Below are positions 23,404 to 33,189 of a DNA stretch of 64,000 nucleotides, in pieces. This DNA is from Amyelois transitella (taxonomy: Eukaryota > Arthropoda > Insecta > Lepidoptera > Pyralidae). Where the stretch lies: positions 6,155,501-6,219,500 of the forward strand of contig NC_083519.1 in the NCBI RefSeq assembly GCF_032362555.1. The letters run 5' to 3'. Numbering within the stretch: position 1 is the stretch's first letter; every line of letters starts with the position of its first letter. A model generated the notes under the pieces. That model worked only from the letters and a program-made list of their open reading frames with translations, searched no databases and was not told where the DNA came from. A program made the translations under genes and the position numbers.

Positions 23404-26400
23404 ATGAATATTTCTATTGAAAGAAAAAGATCTGACTGTTCCGCACTTCCTAAAGGATGGCAAAGGGAAGAAGTGTTGAGAAAAACTGGACTTACTGCTG
23501 GAAAAGTTGATGTTTATTATTACAGGTATGTCCATACACAATTTATACATATCATATATTTTTATTAAGTGTTGTAAATACCAATTTCAATTTCTTTACT
23601 TATCAATATAGGGAATTATCCCAGATATCATCTGTTGACATCAAAAATTACTTATATACATATAACTGAAGTTTTATGTAGGATTGTGGTCATAGGCGAT
23701 TCCAGGCTCCTCCTTAGAGGGATAATGCAACCAGGTCAACACCAGGGGAATGATGAAGATCATTATGTATAACATTTTATTGGTATATTTGACAACTCAA
23801 TGATACCAGAAAATTGTTATTAAAATGGGTGCATGCAGTGTCCAGTCAATTAAATGAATTGGTGTGAATTTTGTAAAACAGTGCAGGGAGTCTGTGACCA
23901 TTAGAAATAGCAATAAGTAAAGCCCAAATCAACATTTTAAAAGACTACATTGTTGTTTTACAGCCAAATCTTACATCTTGATAACTATTTATTCATGGTT
24001 ACTATGTAGAGTATTTTTTATGAAAATACCAGGTATATTAAGAGATGGACATTTGATTGCTCATAAAAATTATGAAATACTGTTTGAAAATATTAAATGT
24101 AAAATAAAACATATACAGGTGTTATCAATTAATTTAATTTGGGATGCTTAGTGTTGTGTCATTTGGAACATTGTTAAGGCATTTATATTTATAACTTGAT
24201 TTGCTAAGAACAAACATGGTCAGCAATAATTCCATCCAGTGCTTAAGGCTTCAACAAATGTTCACATCAATGGCACATCACTATTAGTGCTATATCATAA
24301 AGTCATATATTACATCTAATAACAATGCACTGCTGAGCTTTCGATGTTCAATCAATTGTCTACTCACATTGGACATCATTAAGTATTAACATGTGATACT
24401 AACATGCGTCTCCTTCTGATAGATGACTGTGAATTTTCTATAGCCCTACAGGTAAAAAGTTCCGCAGTAAACCCGAGCTAGTTCGTTATCTCGGTGATAG
24501 TATGGACCTGTCGTGTTTCGACTTCCATCAGGGTCAAATAAACACAATGTTGCTGTGCAAGGCCAAGAAAGCACGGGCTCAGTTCGATTACAGGTTCCAT
24601 ATTAGCGTCAATAACTTTCTATCACGTGTGTTGTGATCATTAGTGCAGTCTTTGCTTTGTGTTCTTAAAATGCGCTCTCTACCCGAAGCTTGTTTAGTCA
24701 ATGTGCTCTATACATAGTTAGTTTTTCTGTGTGACGACATTATAAGGTTGTAAATCAAATTTATGCTACAATATTTTAATTAAGCTCCTTATCCTACAAA
24801 ACTTAAGAGAAATTCAAAATTATTTACAACAATTTGGATTATTCTGAATGTGTCTTTAAATTCTTAAATCAATTTTTCTTGTCTGCAAATTCTTGATACA
24901 AATTTAAATGTAATTTAATTAAAATATTGTACATACAATATGTAATCATAACAATTATTAGTGAAAAGTCGTAAAATGTCGAGCCAGCACTGCTTGCGAC
25001 CAACCCAGTACTATTACCTGTTAACATTGTATTTTGTGTATAATCTTAGGCTTTGTAACTAGTGCCTGTACCACTTCACCATTCATTGTAGTAACCACAG
25101 TCACAGTAGCTTTGCTTACTCCCTTTTCACCTTAGCTATAAGTCAGTAGGTATACTTGAAAAATGCTTAACAAAGATGAAAAGTGTAAGGTTGCTTTTTT
25201 TATGATAACAATTAGAAATATTCCTATCTAGTCGTAAATATAGGAGAGATTTCGTAAAAGGCGACTAAGGGAAATATTTATAAACTTGGGATTCTTCTTG
25301 TAGGCTATTTGCTAGTAACCTGTCACAATTTGAATCCATTATAAACCCATACAGTTGAACATGGCCTTTAAGTCTTTTCATGACTGTTGCCTCTGTCTGT
25401 CCCGCAAGGGAGGATATAGTTGTGATAATATATATGTATGTTTTATATCTAGTGCTGTAGACATAGCATCAATGTTGTTTATTAATATGCTGTTTATCTT
25501 AATTTTACCACTGCTTTTATTACTACAAAGATCAAAGCCTTATATTAGATCTTGATGGTTTAGTATGTACATTGATTTCTGTTTGTCAGTTGGTTTTTCT
25601 CAGAGTTTATATAGCAAGAGGACTGTTAGCTGTGTTTATTTGTGTGTGTGTTTTTTTAAAGTGTTATCTCTGGTTCATGTTTGGACTTTGTTTTGGTTTT
25701 CATGTCTGGTTTATTGTTTGAAATTTGTTTTGGTTATTATTATATTAATAGTTTGTTTAATGATAATGAATCAAGATTCAAAATTATTTTTGGCAAAATT
25801 TTATGTTTTGATAAATACGGATATTTTTATTATTTTGTTATTTTTATTCTACACCAACTAGTCATGTGTGCTACATACCACAAATTTTTTTAATAACGAA
25901 TATTTCTGCTTTTTTTTAGTATAAAATGAGCACTTCATTTCTGCACTCTTAGTATGCACGATTCCTTATCTCATGTGGCATGATTCATGTCTACCTTTAT
26001 TTAGATGGGCTAGTTGATCAAAGTGTTTTTTTTTTTATTAAAGAGAATTACCAAAAATTTATTCTAGAAATTTCATAGGATTACTTGTGTGTGCATACAG
26101 GGGTGTTCGATCCGACGCATCACTTGTGCCACCTATACGACAAACCGCGTCGATTTTCAAGCAACCCGTGACAGTGTACAAGACGCAGGAGAGCAAGGTG
26201 AAGACTGACCAGAAACACGAGCGCACCGGTGATAAGCAGGAGAAACCAAAGCAGTTGTTTTGGGAAAAGAGACTTGAGGTACCTTCTTCTATTTTGTAAA
26301 GGTTTACATGAGTGCTGTGTGGTTCACGGTGCCAATTGAAAAAAGGATAGGATCACTCCAACTCTTTCCCACGGATGTCGTAAAAGGCGTTTAAGGGATA

Positions 26401-28736
26401 GGCTTATAAAGTTGGGATTCTTCTTTTAGGCGATGGGTTAGTAAGTTAGCTGAACGTGGTCTATCAGTCTTTTCAAGACTGTTAGCTCTGTACCCCGTAA
26501 GGGATATAGACGTGATTTTATGTATGTCACATTATATGAGTGCAATTCTTGTTAAATTGCACTCCAACCAAAACGGGAAACATTATCAATTACGTATAGG
26601 TATTATGTTGAAAGTCACGCCTACAAACTATTTGTTTCTACATAAAATATAAATAGTGGAAAAAAATTATGCCGAAATATATTTCTTCGCATACTCGTTC
26701 ATGACTGCAAAGCATACGATCTTCTCAATATTTCATGAATTATATCCAGTTGCTCCCTTTATTCCAGGGTCTTACGGCATGCGATGCAAACGGCGTGATC
26801 GGGACAACATCCCTCCCGAAGTACATCAAGCCCCTGGGACCGTACAATTCAGATGCAACGACCATTCAGTCTCTTGCGACTGCCTTACATGTTTCATCGC
26901 AGCCAATAACTGGTATGAAATTTCTATATAAATAAATAAATAAATATATACGGGACAAATTACACTGATTGAGTTAGCCTCGAAGTAAGTTCGACACTTG
27001 TGTTACGAGATACTAACTCAACGATACTATATTTTATAATAAATACTTATATAGATAAACATCCAAGACCCAGGACAATCAGAAAAAGTTCTTTTCTCAT
27101 CATGCCCTGACCGGGATTCGAACCCGGGACCCCCGGTGTCACAGACAAGCGTACTACCGCTGAGCCACAGAGGCCGTTGTAAAGTAGGTTATATATATTG
27201 TCTATAGTATTTTATTCCCTATGAATGTGTAGTAATTTGTGTTTTAGAACATGTTTTTTTTTGTACTTTATGTAGGTAATGTTTCATAGCTCACGAAAAA
27301 TGTGATCCAGAGGTCATGTGGATCTACGTGATTTAAATATGTATGTAGTATAGATTAGACACATTGCATTATGAGTTTTTGAGATTCTTAATCACTGTCT
27401 TGAAGAAATGAACCAAGATGACCACATTGTAAATATTTTCATACATGTTGCAATAAACGCCGTATGGTGCTGTGTGCTTTTCGGCACCAATAGGACTACT
27501 CCATCTCTTTCTCATAGATGTCGTAAAACGCGACTAAAGGATAGCCTCATAAACTTGGGATTCTTCATTTAGGCGATGGGCTAGCTACCTGTCACTATTT
27601 AAATTTCAAATCTATCATTAAGCCAAACAGCCGAACGTGCCTATCAGTGTTTGCAAAACTGTTGGCATTGTCTTCCCCGCAAGGGATATAGACGTGATTA
27701 TATGTATGTATGTATTTTACAATAAGTGACTAAGGATTAAGGAACCAGATTTCGATTATGATTTATCAATTTACAGGACAAAACGGGTCAAAACAGGCAA
27801 TCATGGAGAATCCCGGCGTTTTTTTAAACCCTGAGCAGCCGCTGATTGCCGCGGTGACCATCACGAAGGAGGACGTGCGGCGGCAGGAGGAGCGTGTGAA
27901 ACGCGCGCGAATCCGCCTGCAGGTAACTTCAGATTTGATTAAACAGATTTGACTTCTGACGCAACTCTTTGTTAGAATTTTCCTTGTTTTATTTGGGATC
28001 ATTTAAATCTTAGCCGCGGTATTTTGGTCGTTTATGATTTCACTATTTGAAGCTACAAACATATATAGATATATCAAATCACGTCTTTTTCCCGAACGGG
28101 TAGGCAGAAACTACATCTTTTCACTTGCCATGTTCTCTGCATACTTCTTTCGCTTCATCCTCATACATAAATTTCTTCATGTTCGGTGGTTTTGGGTGCT
28201 CTTGACCTGACCCTTTGCCAGGACGTCCTTAATCAAGAAACATTCGTCTTGAAACTCAATTCCAGCATTAAGCCATTCAGCGGAATGTGGCTGCCCAGTC
28301 TTTCCAAGACTATTGACTATATATTTCCCAAGGCATATAGACGTGATTATATGTATGTATGTATTTTTAACTAATTATTGTGCCCGTATTCAACGGAAGG
28401 TGCTGAAGCTGAAGGTGTTATAAACTCATATGTTTTGTATTTAGACATTATGCTATATGCTTTAAACTAAGTCTTCGAACATATTTGAAAGGACATTTGC
28501 CATCAGGCTAAACCCATCACAACCATCTTCGAGTATTATGAAATAAAGTCTCTTTAATCCCCTAAGAGAATGTGGTGAAAAATGAATTGGGTTTTGGTTT
28601 GGCCATTAAGATCACATCGGGATAAACGTGGTCTTTGGATCTTGTGGCTCTTAAGTGATAAAGATTTAATGTGTGTGAGACTGGGTTGGTAAAATACAAG
28701 TTTGTGTGTGATCAGGAGGCATTGGCGGTCGCGTAG
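23404..28736 (+). CDS. MBD2/3: Methyl-CpG-binding domain protein 2/3 (NuRD subunit)
   Basis: The single MBD2/3 of insects links DNA to the NuRD deacetylase/remodeller in the nucleus. Six exons keep one frame: 23404-23525, 24444-24593, 26101-26278, 26768-26912, 27777-27922 and 28716-28736, giving 253 aa. The MBD spans about residues 9-70 (LPKGWQREEVLRKTGLTAGK, then SPTGKKFRSKPELVRYLGD) and keeps the Lys and Tyr of 'GKVDVYYYS', which vertebrate MBD2 uses to read methyl-CpG and MBD3 has lost. The MBD2/3-specific block follows (RQTASIFKQPVTVYK, QLFWEKRLEGL), then a coiled coil (ITKEDVRRQEERVKRARIRL) that in the family pairs with p66/GATAD2. The stop is TAG at 28734. It is followed by a long in-frame open tail, described separately. 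Introns 2 to 5 each hold a SINE. A poly(A) signal AATAAA lies at 29175. The identification is very secure; the extreme C-terminus is less so. Confidence 0.93.
25250..25442 (+). repeat. Hairpin SINE-like repeat in MBD2/3 intron 2
   Basis: Starts within 'ttcgtaaaaggcgactaagg' (head missing) and runs to 'ttgtgataatatatatgtat'. The stem-loop is altered to 'aagtcttttcatgactg'. It is diverged and likely an old copy. Confidence 0.83.
26312..26527 (+). repeat. Hairpin SINE-like repeat in MBD2/3 intron 3
   Basis: Begins 'gtgctgtgtggttcacggtg', 34 bp after the exon 3 donor, and ends 'agacgtgattttatgtatg'. The segment 'caacctgtcactatttgaatctc' is deleted. The stem-loop is intact (cagtcttttcaagactg). 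Confidence 0.88.
26931..27177 (-). repeat. tRNA-headed SINE, complete, in MBD2/3 intron 4
   Basis: Read on the minus strand, the head (27177 to about 27104) has A box 'TGGCTCAGCGG' and B box 'GGTTCGAATCC'. A unique body and a (TTTA)n tail at 26931-26950 follow. The head looks like a tRNA but its acceptor arms do not pair over 7 bp, so it is a SINE promoter rather than a tRNA gene. The tail lies 18 bp from the exon 4 donor. Confidence 0.85.
27467..27714 (+). repeat. Hairpin SINE-like repeat, full length, in MBD2/3 intron 4
   Basis: Runs from 'gtgctgtgtgcttttcggca' to 'gacgtgattatatgtatgta'. The stem-loop carries changes ('cagtgtttgcaaaactg'). It ends about 60 bp before the exon 5 acceptor. 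Confidence 0.9.
28082..28240 (-). repeat. LINE 3'-end fragment in MBD2/3 intron 5
   Basis: Read on the minus strand it runs from '...gacgtcctggcaaagggtca' through '...gaagcgaaagaagtatgcag' to '...tctgcctacccgttcgggaa' and 'gacgtgatttg'. It matches, block for block, the longer copy at 62560-62912. That copy encodes the end of a LINE reverse-transcriptase-type protein. Confidence 0.72.
28245..28366 (+). repeat. Hairpin SINE-like repeat, 3' half, in MBD2/3 intron 5
   Basis: Runs from 'cttgaaactcaattccagca' through 'cagtctttccaagact' to 'gacgtgattatatgtatgta'. It abuts the LINE fragment head to head, so one element probably landed in the other. Confidence 0.83.
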
Positions 28737-28886
28737 CAGTGCGACGGCGGGCCCGAGCCGGGCTCCGCCCCGTCGCCGCCGCGCGAGCCCGACTCCACGC
28801 AGCCGGACTCCACGCAGCACTCGCCCAGACACGACCTCGACTCTAACGCCGACAATGATAACGAATGTGTGCTCGAATCTCTATAG
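28737..28886 (+). other. In-frame 49-codon extension after the MBD2/3 TAG
   Basis: Directly after TAG (28734-28736) the same frame stays open for 49 codons to TAG at 28884. It starts QCDGGPEPGSAPSPPREPDS and ends in an acidic stretch (DLDSNADNDNE, then CVLESL). Third positions are almost all G or C until near the end, although the flanking DNA is AT-rich; this is what translated sequence looks like. Vertebrate MBD2 and MBD3 also end in acidic tails after the same coiled coil. Two routes would use it: readthrough of the UAG (context UAG-CAG), or splicing of exon 5 to an acceptor ending at that TAG, which would keep phase 0 but lacks a pyrimidine tract. Confidence 0.55.
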
Positions 28887-29174
28887 GTGGCTTTTATAAT
28901 TCTAAAGACATCGGAATTTTCGAAATGGAAATTCTATATTAAACTTGAAATTAAATGATCTATTTTGTCGTTTGCATCGCAGGCAATTGTATAATAGATA
29001 CCTACTACTTGTAGATTTTAATACATGATTTAATGCAAATTATTTTTTTTGTAATTATGACCCAAATTTATCATGGGGGTCTTTATACTTGTTTTTTCGT
29101 CGTACGAGTGAACTGCGTGTTGTCATCCATATTTAAAAATAAGTAAGCTAAGCTTGTAATTTGTATCTATTCAT

Positions 29175-29180
29175 AATAAA
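29175..29180 (+). terminator. Poly(A) signal of MBD2/3
   Basis: AATAAA about 290 nt after the second stop, followed by AT-rich and T-rich sequence. It is the first canonical signal downstream of the gene. Confidence 0.6.
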
Positions 29181-29186
29181 ACACAT

Positions 29187-31000
29187 TATTTTATTGATTT
29201 TTTTATTTCAATTTGAAACGAAGAATTGTGCTTAGGTACTACTCTATTTAATTATTAATTTCACAACCATAAAAAATTTGGCTTAAACCGATAGAAAAGA
29301 CTATACAATACAAGCGGAAACAAAAACAAATTTTAGTGACATATTTACCTAGATATTGTCACGTATTTGATCTTGTTTTTTTATATACTCAGTACATCCC
29401 GCAATTACCTATCATTTCATTGAAAGTGGTTTGCATACGCGTCAATGTTCTAATGTACGGGGAAAAGAGTGATATTTCTGACGGTCTTCTGGCTTATGAA
29501 CGTTTTGTACACACTTTGGTACTAATCATTCTGTGTATCTATTACAAAATGGACGGTTGCTAGTGTGCAATCGATTGATTAAGCTGCTATGTGCGTTAGA
29601 ATAATCAATGGGTAAGATATATGAAAAATATTTTATATAGATCTAAATAACATGGCTCATATCAATTCCCCAAGCTTAAAATTAGACTTATGATTACGTA
29701 ATTCAAAAGCTATGGCTAAACTGTAAAAACAGCAAAATGAAAAATCCTTATAGAAATGTATAAAATATCTAACTACAATGGCACTGGTAGGCAAGATTTT
29801 ACAATAAACTTTATACAAAGTTTTTAACTCAAAATACCAGCTTAGCATTTGCTTTGAAAGGACAAGAGGTAGCATTACATTACAGACACATCCTAGAACA
29901 TTTTTTTTATTTATAAAATAACAAAAAATATGCAATATTTGTAATACCATGACCAAAGGTTTATAACAACTAAACAAGTGACATCCTCTACAGCCGAGAT
30001 TTTATGATTGGAATTACGAATTTATTGTATAGAGGTGCAAGAGGGATTTAAGGATGAATGAAATCCTGGAGTATGGTTGATGTGAAATTAGGAGTAATGT
30101 GATGTGAAAGACGATAAAGAGACAAGAATAAGAAAGGGAATGAAACTTAATAAAAATTGACTAGAAATATATAAGGAGAGTGTGAATGTTGAAAGGCGAA
30201 GGCCTGGATGACGGGAATGTGAAGGAGAAGTGATTAATGTTTAGTCTTCTCTGCCTACCCTCACCCGGGCGGAAGAGGCGTGATTTTATTAATGTACAAT
30301 CAGCTTAAGAGATACGTGTGTCACCTCGCCTTATGTAGTGAACCAATAAACATGAGGTGGCCCAGATATCTTCTAGCTAGGCTGACTGTACCTTTAATAA
30401 ATAGGACACTCTATGCTATAGTAGCACGATAGCGCATTAGGGACAAAACCATAACAACTTTCGCATACATTCCCAAGGTGGAATGTTGTCAGGCAGATAG
30501 CCGACCGTAAGAACTTTTCCAAATATTTTCAAAACATATAAAGTAAAAAGCAAAATGTTGTCGACCAGCTTGTAAATGACTAGAATCTATAATTCTAAAC
30601 TATAATAAATAATTTAATAATGTCTTAATCTTAACTTGAAAAGGCAATATTTAATTTATTACTAGTTAAAATGCCATTAATAAAAATGGACTTCCATTGA
30701 AGGCCCCAGCTTTATTATTCAAGCAGAAAATGTTGAACAAGATTATAAAATCCTAATATTATTTATTCAATAACTTCTTATAGAATTCATAATGTTCATA
30801 GAAAGTGTTAAAAATGTTTATTCAATTAGATTTTAGATAATACTCTCTTCATATTTATGAAGACAAACTTAATGTCACTAGCCTCTAGAGGGCAAGACAA
30901 TTCAGCTATCTAAAATTAAATGCAATCCTAACTTATTTAAACTATATAAAATCTATTATACTTTTAGAGAAGTTATACTTCAATACTAATTGACAAAAAA
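29187..31000. other. Spacer between the convergent MBD2/3 and PIG-V genes
   Basis: AT-rich, with no exon recognised. A decayed LINE 3' end occupies part of it (listed separately). Confidence 0.5.
30060..30298 (+). repeat. Decayed LINE 3' end
   Basis: Blocks such as 'gatgtgaaagacgataaaga', 'gtgtgaatgttgaaaggcga' and the ending 'tctgcctaccctcacccggg' plus 'aggcgtgattttat' correspond to the LINE 3' end at 62560-62912. The reading frame is lost. Confidence 0.6.
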
Positions 31001-31006
31001 TATTAA

Positions 31007-31012
31007 TTTATT
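31007..31012 (-). terminator. Possible poly(A) signal of PIG-V
   Basis: AATAAA on the minus strand, about 200 nt after the PIG-V stop at 31212. Other AATAAA copies occur nearby in this AT-rich stretch, so the choice is uncertain. Confidence 0.35.
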
Positions 31013-31211
31013 TTTTAAATTTGTATGTATTTTAGTTACAATAGATTTTATATTAGTTTTTATTGAACATTTCAATATATTTTTTGTTGTGATTACACTA
31101 AAATTTATAATGACTAGTGGAATGTTAAATTCTATTTTATAAATAAAATGATATGTCAAAAAGTTAAAACCTGAATACATGATACGTAAAGATGATATGT
31201 TATAACTTAAT

Positions 31212-32807
31212 CTATGTCCACGGATAAAAATTGGAAAAACATATAGTGCCTATTATGAAGTATCCAAGGAAATAGTACTGCATTAGTCGTGATTGAAAAT
31301 CTGGCATTCGTCTAGTGATGATGAATGTTTTCCATTTACTATACATATTGTCAACTCCCTCCAAATTTGCAATGGACAAGTGATGAGTAGGTATTCTTTT
31401 CCCAACACCAATTCGCCGGAAGTGTTCATTTATGGTATTTTGGTCTGCAGTGGGTGTCGGACTGACATTCATTCTGCTAGAACATATCCAATATAGAACA
31501 GGACTAGCTGATGCTAAAAGTCTTGTAGATACTTGAATATGCACAAAAACAATACAAAACACTGTTAAAAACATGACATGAACTATATATACAAACATTG
31601 TAGGATCATTGGCCCCAAATCCTTTAGTATATTGCTTTGGCCTATAAGGCATCTTGTTTAAATAACCAAATATATTTGACTTCAATCCAAGTCTTAGACA
31701 TAATTTAAAATTGTTTTTTATATAAGACATACAATGATATATGATTATGAATAAGATAGGAAATGCCAACATGAAGTTAGGTATCTGTTTTAATTTGTAA
31801 TATTTGAAATAACCAACATTCCAGTAATGATCTTGTATATATGTGTAAGACAGAGGGATTGTGTAGTTGCACCACAGGCTCTCCGCCATTCCAGGAAGGA
31901 CATACTCTGAGTTAGAGAGGAACTCTGGCAAATTGTGGTCATGGGGAACACAATATTTGAAATAATTATATGTCTGAACTAACATGAATGGAATCAATGC
32001 TATTATCACAGTCAAAAATAATGCCACACTGGATGTGAACAGTGGCAGCAGTAAAAATGGAATTATTATTTTACGTTTTAGAGTTTTATATTTGTACACA
32101 ATCTCAGGCAAAGTTCTCTCTATTACATTCTTGAAATTAGTATATATTATAAACCCTAGGTTAACAGATCCATTGGACCGAGCTATCATTGAGAAGCCCG
32201 CAGGCAAACCACTTGTTATATCAATATTTGCAAATCTCAATGTTTCATTTTCTGTACATTTTAACATTGTATAAAAAGACATCCATGCGAATAGAGTCTC
32301 TGAATAAGGTGCTGTAAAGAATATGCTAGCTGGATTGACACAGTACAGTATGGATGACTTATATGCTTTGCTTTCACTTCTGAGTATTCTCAAACTCAAA
32401 CTGTGTAATATATCTGCTGATTTGATAAACATCAGAATATTAACAATAGTAGCAGATATCAAAAGTGCACTATGAAAGTTGATTACTGATCCAAATAAAC
32501 TGCATACCCCATATGCAACATACCTTACAATCATAGGAAATAACGGGAAAAAAGCAAGACAGTTTTCATACGTGTACCCATATTGTGCATTATGTATAAA
32601 GTACTGCGCATCCCATCTCTTCATGCCGCCTAGAAACATGTCTACAATGGAATCAGCATAGGTTTTCCGCAGCGTCGGGTCTTCAGGACTGACAAATACT
32701 TTGGCGTCGTGGTCCGGTATAAGAAGATTCGATATTGCTTGTAAAAATATTACAGTAATTCGGGTAATAAAAGCGAACCATAGAATTTTTTGTCGCGGCG
32801 AATACAT
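31212..32807 (-). CDS. PIGV: GPI mannosyltransferase 2 (PIG-V family)
   Basis: One uninterrupted frame of 531 aa; human PIG-V has 493. PIG-V adds the second mannose to the GPI-anchor precursor in the ER lumen, using dolichol-phosphate-mannose. The family signature near the N-terminus is present: 'RWDAQYFIHNAQYGYTYEN' then 'LAFFPLFP' (about residues 64-91), after an N-terminal membrane segment and 'NLLIPDHDA'. Many hydrophobic stretches follow (for example around residues 110-130, 250-275 and 335-355), as expected for a multi-pass ER enzyme, and the protein ends in a last membrane helix. The ATG at 32807 lies two bases after a strong acceptor (TTTCCTTTCAG|TA), so the 5' UTR is probably spliced; a plausible donor (AAAG|GTAACA) lies at 32885. 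The lack of introns in the coding part is unusual beside its many-exon neighbours. Confidence 0.93.
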   Translation of the reverse strand: MYSPRQKILWFAFITRITVIFLQAISNLLIPDHDAKVFVSPEDPTLRKTYADSIVDMFLGGMKRWDAQYFIHNAQYGYTYENCLAFFPLFPMIVRYVAYGVCSLFGSVINFHSALLISATIVNILMFIKSADILHSLSLRILRSESKAYKSSILYCVNPASIFFTAPYSETLFAWMSFYTMLKCTENETLRFANIDITSGLPAGFSMIARSNGSVNLGFIIYTNFKNVIERTLPEIVYKYKTLKRKIIIPFLLLPLFTSSVALFLTVIIALIPFMLVQTYNYFKYCVPHDHNLPEFLSNSEYVLPGMAESLWCNYTIPLSYTYIQDHYWNVGYFKYYKLKQIPNFMLAFPILFIIIYHCMSYIKNNFKLCLRLGLKSNIFGYLNKMPYRPKQYTKGFGANDPTMFVYIVHVMFLTVFCIVFVHIQVSTRLLASASPVLYWICSSRMNVSPTPTADQNTINEHFRRIGVGKRIPTHHLSIANLEGVDNMYSKWKTFIITRRMPDFQSRLMQYYFLGYFIIGTICFSNFYPWT

Positions 32808-32809
32808 TA

Positions 32810-32884
32810 CTGAAAGGAAAGGAAATTATCATTTACAACACAACATATATGATACTTGCTACACTTATGTAAAGATTATGTTAC
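32810..32884 (-). other. Probable 75-nt 5'-UTR intron of PIG-V
   Basis: On the minus strand GTAACA follows AAAG at 32885, and TTTCCTTTCAG ends at 32810, just before TAATG. Length and pyrimidine tract suit a short insect intron. This is inferred from sequence only. Confidence 0.4.
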
Positions 32885-33189
32885 CTTTAAATAATATTTA
32901 CTTAAAAAAGGTACTTGACCATTTAATTTAAATCAAAACTGGTTAAATAAAATATGAAATCTCAGATTGCAATGTTATCAATAAAATAAAACATTGGATT
33001 TGACAACGCTAAAATCCCGTTGAGACAGAATGACAATGACATAGCACCATCTGTGATATTTCATAAACAGGCAATGGTCTTTAAATGTCTTATAAAATGA
33101 GTACCACCCACGGCCCACACAATTTCGATATGGAGTAGATAGTATCAGTAATACTAACGAATACTGTTTGTGTTGGAGCACTGCATTAA

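Noticed and set aside
25565-25893. Hydrophobic plus-strand frames in MBD2/3 intron 2
   Set aside because: T-rich DNA yields Phe/Leu/Ile-rich frames by composition alone. There is no splice fit and no domain.
27104-27177. A tRNA gene on the minus strand
   Set aside because: A and B boxes are good, but the acceptor arms do not pair properly and the sequence continues into a SINE body with a (TTTA)n tail. A head-less relative lies at 1,199-1,262.
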